8,334 bases of DNA, from contig SBBS01000078.1 of NCBI GenBank assembly GCA_005239605.1, positions 1-8,334 of the forward strand, in the 5' to 3' direction. Below the pieces are notes generated by a model. The model searched no databases. It was not told where the DNA came from and saw only the letters and a program-made list of their open reading frames with translations. The stretch is from a bacterium. GTDB lineage: Bacteria > Patescibacteriota > Minisyncoccia > Ryanbacterales > 2-02-FULL-48-12. Positions 5,907 through 8,334 of the stretch are shown piece after piece. The translations under genes and the position numbers were made by a program. The stretch's first letter is position 1. Every line of letters begins with the position of its first letter.

Positions 5907-6932
5907 ATGAAGACAATTCTCATAACAGGCGCGGGGGGGTATATTGGCTCAACATTGGTTGGGTATTTTCTTGATGCTGGATATCGCGTGAAAGCGCTTG
6001 ATCGTTTTTTCTTTGGAGAAGAAGCCCTTGCGGCACACGCGAATCATAATTCACTGCAGATTATCAAAAACGACGTGAGACATTGTTCACCAGATATTTT
6101 TGCGGGTGTGGATATAGTTATAGATTTAGCAGGGCTTTCCAATGACCCTTCTTCAGAACTTGATCCGCGGCTTACGGAAGAAATCAATCAAAAGAGCCCG
6201 CCGCGTATTGCCGCTATGGCAAAAGCGGCAGGGGTAAAACGGTATATGTTTGCATCATCTTGCAGTGTATATGGGCATGGTACGGGTGTAAAACTTACCG
6301 AGGAATCCGCGCTAGCGCCGGTATCATTGTATGCGAAAGCAAAAATAGAAGCAGAAAAAGAACTTCTTAAACTTGCAGACGAGAATTTTACCGTTACTAT
6401 CCTTCGCAATGCCACATGCTATGGCTTTTCGCCGCGGATGCGATTTGATCTTGCGGTAAATTTAATGACACTCCACGCCGTTAAATATGGAAAAATTACC
6501 GTCATGGGCGGGGGTGATCAGTGGCGACCGTTTGTGCACCTCGCCGATCTTGCTCGCGTGTATCAAATGGTATTGGAGGCGGAGAAGGAAAAAATACAGA
6601 AACAGGTATTTAATGTCGGATCCAATGACCAAAATTACAGCATAGTTCAACTTGCGCACGCGGTAAAGAGCATGTTTCCTGCTGTTACGGTTGAATATGC
6701 GCCGGATGATCCCGACAGGCGCGACTATAACGTGTCTTTTGACAAGTTGGAAAAACAATTTGGGTTCAAAACTCAAAAATGCGTGCGAGACGGCGTGCTC
6801 GAAATTAAGCGCATGCTTGAAAGCGGGCAATTAAAGGACGATATTAAAACGATAACCGTGAAATATTATAAATACTTGTTGGACGCGGACGCGGTATTGA
6901 ATCGTGTAAAGCATAACGGGAAATTATTTTGA
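5907..6932 (+). CDS. NAD-dependent nucleotide-sugar epimerase/dehydratase (extended SDR)
   Basis: This is a cytoplasmic enzyme that uses bound NAD(P) to oxidise an NDP-sugar at C4, leading to epimerisation or dehydration. From the ATG at 5907 it has 341 residues. The Rossmann nucleotide-binding motif is TGAGGYIG (about 7-14). The active site shows SSCSVYG (117-123) and YAKAK (Tyr142, Lys146), the extended-SDR catalytic Tyr/Lys pair. WRPFVHLADLAR (206-217) is the substrate-side signature of this family. The frame is open further upstream (possible TTG at 5868), but MKTILITGAGGYIG is the natural family start. No Shine-Dalgarno sequence is present; a weak TATGAA -10-like sequence at 5892-5897 would give a short leader. 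The stop TGA overlaps the TTG start of the aminotransferase, implying coupled translation and a shared pathway, probably synthesis of an amino- or deoxysugar for surface glycan. The exact substrate is unknown. Confidence 0.93.
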   Translation: MKTILITGAGGYIGSTLVGYFLDAGYRVKALDRFFFGEEALAAHANHNSLQIIKNDVRHCSPDIFAGVDIVIDLAGLSNDPSSELDPRLTEEINQKSPPRIAAMAKAAGVKRYMFASSCSVYGHGTGVKLTEESALAPVSLYAKAKIEAEKELLKLADENFTVTILRNATCYGFSPRMRFDLAVNLMTLHAVKYGKITVMGGGDQWRPFVHLADLARVYQMVLEAEKEKIQKQVFNVGSNDQNYSIVQLAHAVKSMFPAVTVEYAPDDPDRRDYNVSFDKLEKQFGFKTQKCVRDGVLEIKRMLESGQLKDDIKTITVKYYKYLLDADAVLNRVKHNGKLF

Positions 6933-8050
6933 AAGTTGAATTTTTTAAACATAACGTAGATAAAAGCGATATCAAAAGCGTTGAGAAAGTTCTTGGCTCG
7001 CTGTTTTTGAGCACGGGCCAAGAGGTTTCTGCGTTTGAAGAAGAGTTTGCGGAAAAGTTTGGGAGTAATTTTCAAGCGCGCGCGGTTGCGAGTTGCACGG
7101 CGGCATTGCATCTTGCGCTGCTTGCGGCGGGGGTGAAAAAAGGAGACGAGGTGATAACCACGCCGCTGTCGTATGTGGCAACGGCGCACGCGATTGAATA
7201 CACGGGCGCAAAGCCCGTGTTCGGAGACGTGGATCCCGAAACGGGGAATTTGGACTTAAGCCGTGTTGAGAAAGCTATCACAAAGCGAACGCGCGCTATT
7301 TTGCCGGTGCATCTTTACGGCCAAATGATTGACATGAAAAAGCTCATGCAGATAGCACGGCGTCACAAGATAGCTGTTATTGAAGATGCCGCGCATGCGT
7401 TGGAGGCGGAGCGCAACGACATAAAGCCGGGTGAGCTTTCTTTGGGCGCATGTTTTAGTTTTTACCCTACCAAAAGCATTACGGCAGGCGAGGGGGGCAT
7501 GTTTATTTCAAAGAGATCCAAGGCGGCAGATGACGTTGCATTACTGCGCCATCACGGCTCATCAAAGTCGGCCGCATCGCGCTACGGCAAAACGTACCAG
7601 CATTACGATATTCCAGCGCTTGGATGGAAATACAACATGACAAATATTCAGGCCGCGCTGTTACGAAGCCAGTTGTCGCGCGTAGAAAAACAGTGGAAAC
7701 GGAGAGATGAAATCGCTCACCAGTATGCGGATGCGTTTACCAAAGCAGGAATCGCGTTTCCAAAAACGGAAGCAGGTGTAAAGCACGCGCGTCATCTGTT
7801 TACGATTTGGGTAAATCCCAAACAGCGCGATTCGATTCTTCACGGATTGCAAAAGCAAGGCGTTGGTGTGGGAGTGCATTACCGGCCCATTCATTTAATG
7901 AGCTATTACCGCAAAAAATATGGATATAAGCCGGGCGATTTTCCCAATGCAGAGCGCATTGGCGCATCAACCATTTCGCTGCCGCTGTATCCCAAGCTTA
8001 CGAATAGGGAGGTACGATATGTCATTGACAGGGTGAGGGCAATAGTATAG
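6929..8050 (+). CDS. DegT/DnrJ/EryC1/StrS family PLP-dependent sugar aminotransferase
   Basis: This enzyme transfers an amino group to a keto-sugar nucleotide, making an NDP-amino sugar in the cytoplasm. The 373-residue length is typical of the family. Visible hallmarks are the cofactor phosphate-binding SCTAALHLAL (55-64), TPLSYVATAHAI (78-89), VIEDAAHALEA (150-160; Asp153 contacts the pyridine nitrogen and His156 stacks on the ring), the PLP lysine Lys182 in FYPTKSITAGEGG, and LGWKYNMTNIQAAL (231-244). The start is TTG at 6929, sharing bases with the TGA of the epimerase (TTGA); it yields the expected N-terminus, and no ATG fits as well. Close coupling suggests the epimerase/dehydratase supplies or modifies its keto-sugar substrate. 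The gene ends in TAG, confirming TAG as a stop codon here. Family assignment is firm; which sugar is aminated cannot be told. Confidence 0.95.
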   Translation: MKVEFFKHNVDKSDIKSVEKVLGSLFLSTGQEVSAFEEEFAEKFGSNFQARAVASCTAALHLALLAAGVKKGDEVITTPLSYVATAHAIEYTGAKPVFGDVDPETGNLDLSRVEKAITKRTRAILPVHLYGQMIDMKKLMQIARRHKIAVIEDAAHALEAERNDIKPGELSLGACFSFYPTKSITAGEGGMFISKRSKAADDVALLRHHGSSKSAASRYGKTYQHYDIPALGWKYNMTNIQAALLRSQLSRVEKQWKRRDEIAHQYADAFTKAGIAFPKTEAGVKHARHLFTIWVNPKQRDSILHGLQKQGVGVGVHYRPIHLMSYYRKKYGYKPGDFPNAERIGASTISLPLYPKLTNREVRYVIDRVRAIV

Positions 8051-8135
8051 GACATAAAAAAATGAATGGGGGATTTATTAGATCCAATGATGGTATGTGT
8101 GAGCTGGCCTATCTGTGAGATTTCTAACTTTCCAA

Positions 8136-8155
8136 AAAGCGTGATCCTACGCTTT
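8136..8155. terminator. Hairpin after the aminotransferase gene, possible terminator
   Basis: AAAGCGT and ACGCTTT form a perfect 7-bp stem around the loop GATCCT, 85 bases after the aminotransferase stop. Only the three T residues of the stem itself follow, so it would be a weak intrinsic terminator. The long hairpin of the repeat copy starting at 8181 could do the same job. The 130 bases between the gene and the repeat hold no other supported feature. Confidence 0.35.
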
Positions 8156-8180
8156 ATCGCCAGATACTTATTGCGTGCAA

Positions 8181-8334
8181 TAGACCTGTCCCTTAATAAA
8201 TTTTCGGCTAAAAATTCCAGAAATCCGGCCGGGGTTTGGTGAAAATTTCTTGCGTTAGCCCTGCTAGCGCTTCAAAATTTTCACCGGCGCCCCATCTCAT
8301 ATTTCTGAAATTTCACTCTAAAATTTATTAAGGG
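8181..8334 (-). repeat. Palindromic MITE-like element, copy C (inverted, cut by window end)
   Basis: Read on the minus strand this matches copy B from its outer TAGACC inward, differing at a handful of positions (for example AGG instead of AGA in the loop, and a substitution in each of the GCCCC and CGGG segments of the right arm). The last roughly nine to eleven bases lie beyond the window. The base before TAGACC is A here rather than T as in copies A and B, which marks TAGACC as the conserved end. It lies in opposite orientation to copy B, so the epimerase/aminotransferase pair is enclosed by inverted copies. Confidence 0.93.

Noticed and set aside
8062..8118. 18-codon ORF after the aminotransferase gene
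   Set aside because: It is too short, with no promoter, ribosome site or recognisable product.
1..8334. CRISPR array
   Set aside because: The repeated units are 160-bp palindromes kilobases apart, not short regularly spaced direct repeats, and no cas gene is present.

Overview
The window reads as a piece of a small bacterial genome with few Shine-Dalgarno sites. It most resembles Candidate Phyla Radiation (Patescibacteria/Parcubacteria-type) DNA. That is an inference from style: compact genes, several starts with no Shine-Dalgarno sequence and near-leaderless promoters, stand-alone GH130-type glycosidase-like genes, and a very small hypothetical gene. No rRNA, tRNA, CRISPR array or transposase gene is visible, and TAA, TGA and TAG all serve as stop codons.

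Layout: (1) 1-101 is the right part of a palindromic repeat. (2) 184-1452 (+) is a DEAD-box RNA helicase. (3) On the minus strand, read from right to left, come a Prx5-type peroxiredoxin (5345-4803), a single-domain GH130-like protein with a hydrophobic/basic N-terminal extension (4592-3378), and 8 bp later a protein with two GH130-like domains in tandem (3369-1456). The last of these converges on the helicase with only 3 bp between the stop codons. (4) 5346-5421 is a compact divergent promoter region, and both of its predicted transcripts would begin at or within a few bases of the start codon. (5) 5422-5595 (+) is a 57-codon ORF; its reading frame continues convincingly past a TAG stop until a repeat copy interrupts it. 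(6) 5644-5810 is a complete repeat copy. (7) 5907-6932 and 6929-8050 (+) are a translationally coupled pair, an NDP-sugar epimerase/dehydratase and a DegT-family sugar aminotransferase. (8) 8181-8334 is a third repeat copy in the opposite orientation, cut by the window end.

How the genes fit together: the epimerase/aminotransferase pair looks like a two-step cassette for making an amino-sugar nucleotide for a surface glycan. The three GH130-like modules suggest handling of mannoside-type or related oligosaccharides, although substrate and catalysis cannot be fixed from sequence. The peroxiredoxin and helicase are housekeeping/stress functions.

The most distinctive feature is the repeat family. 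It is a 163-167 bp, nearly perfectly symmetric hairpin element with 26-bp perfect terminal inverted repeats, present three times in 8.3 kb with very high identity. It resembles a MITE (non-autonomous transposable element). One copy has disrupted the 3' end of the small ORF, two inverted copies bracket the sugar cassette, and both ends of the window lie inside copies.
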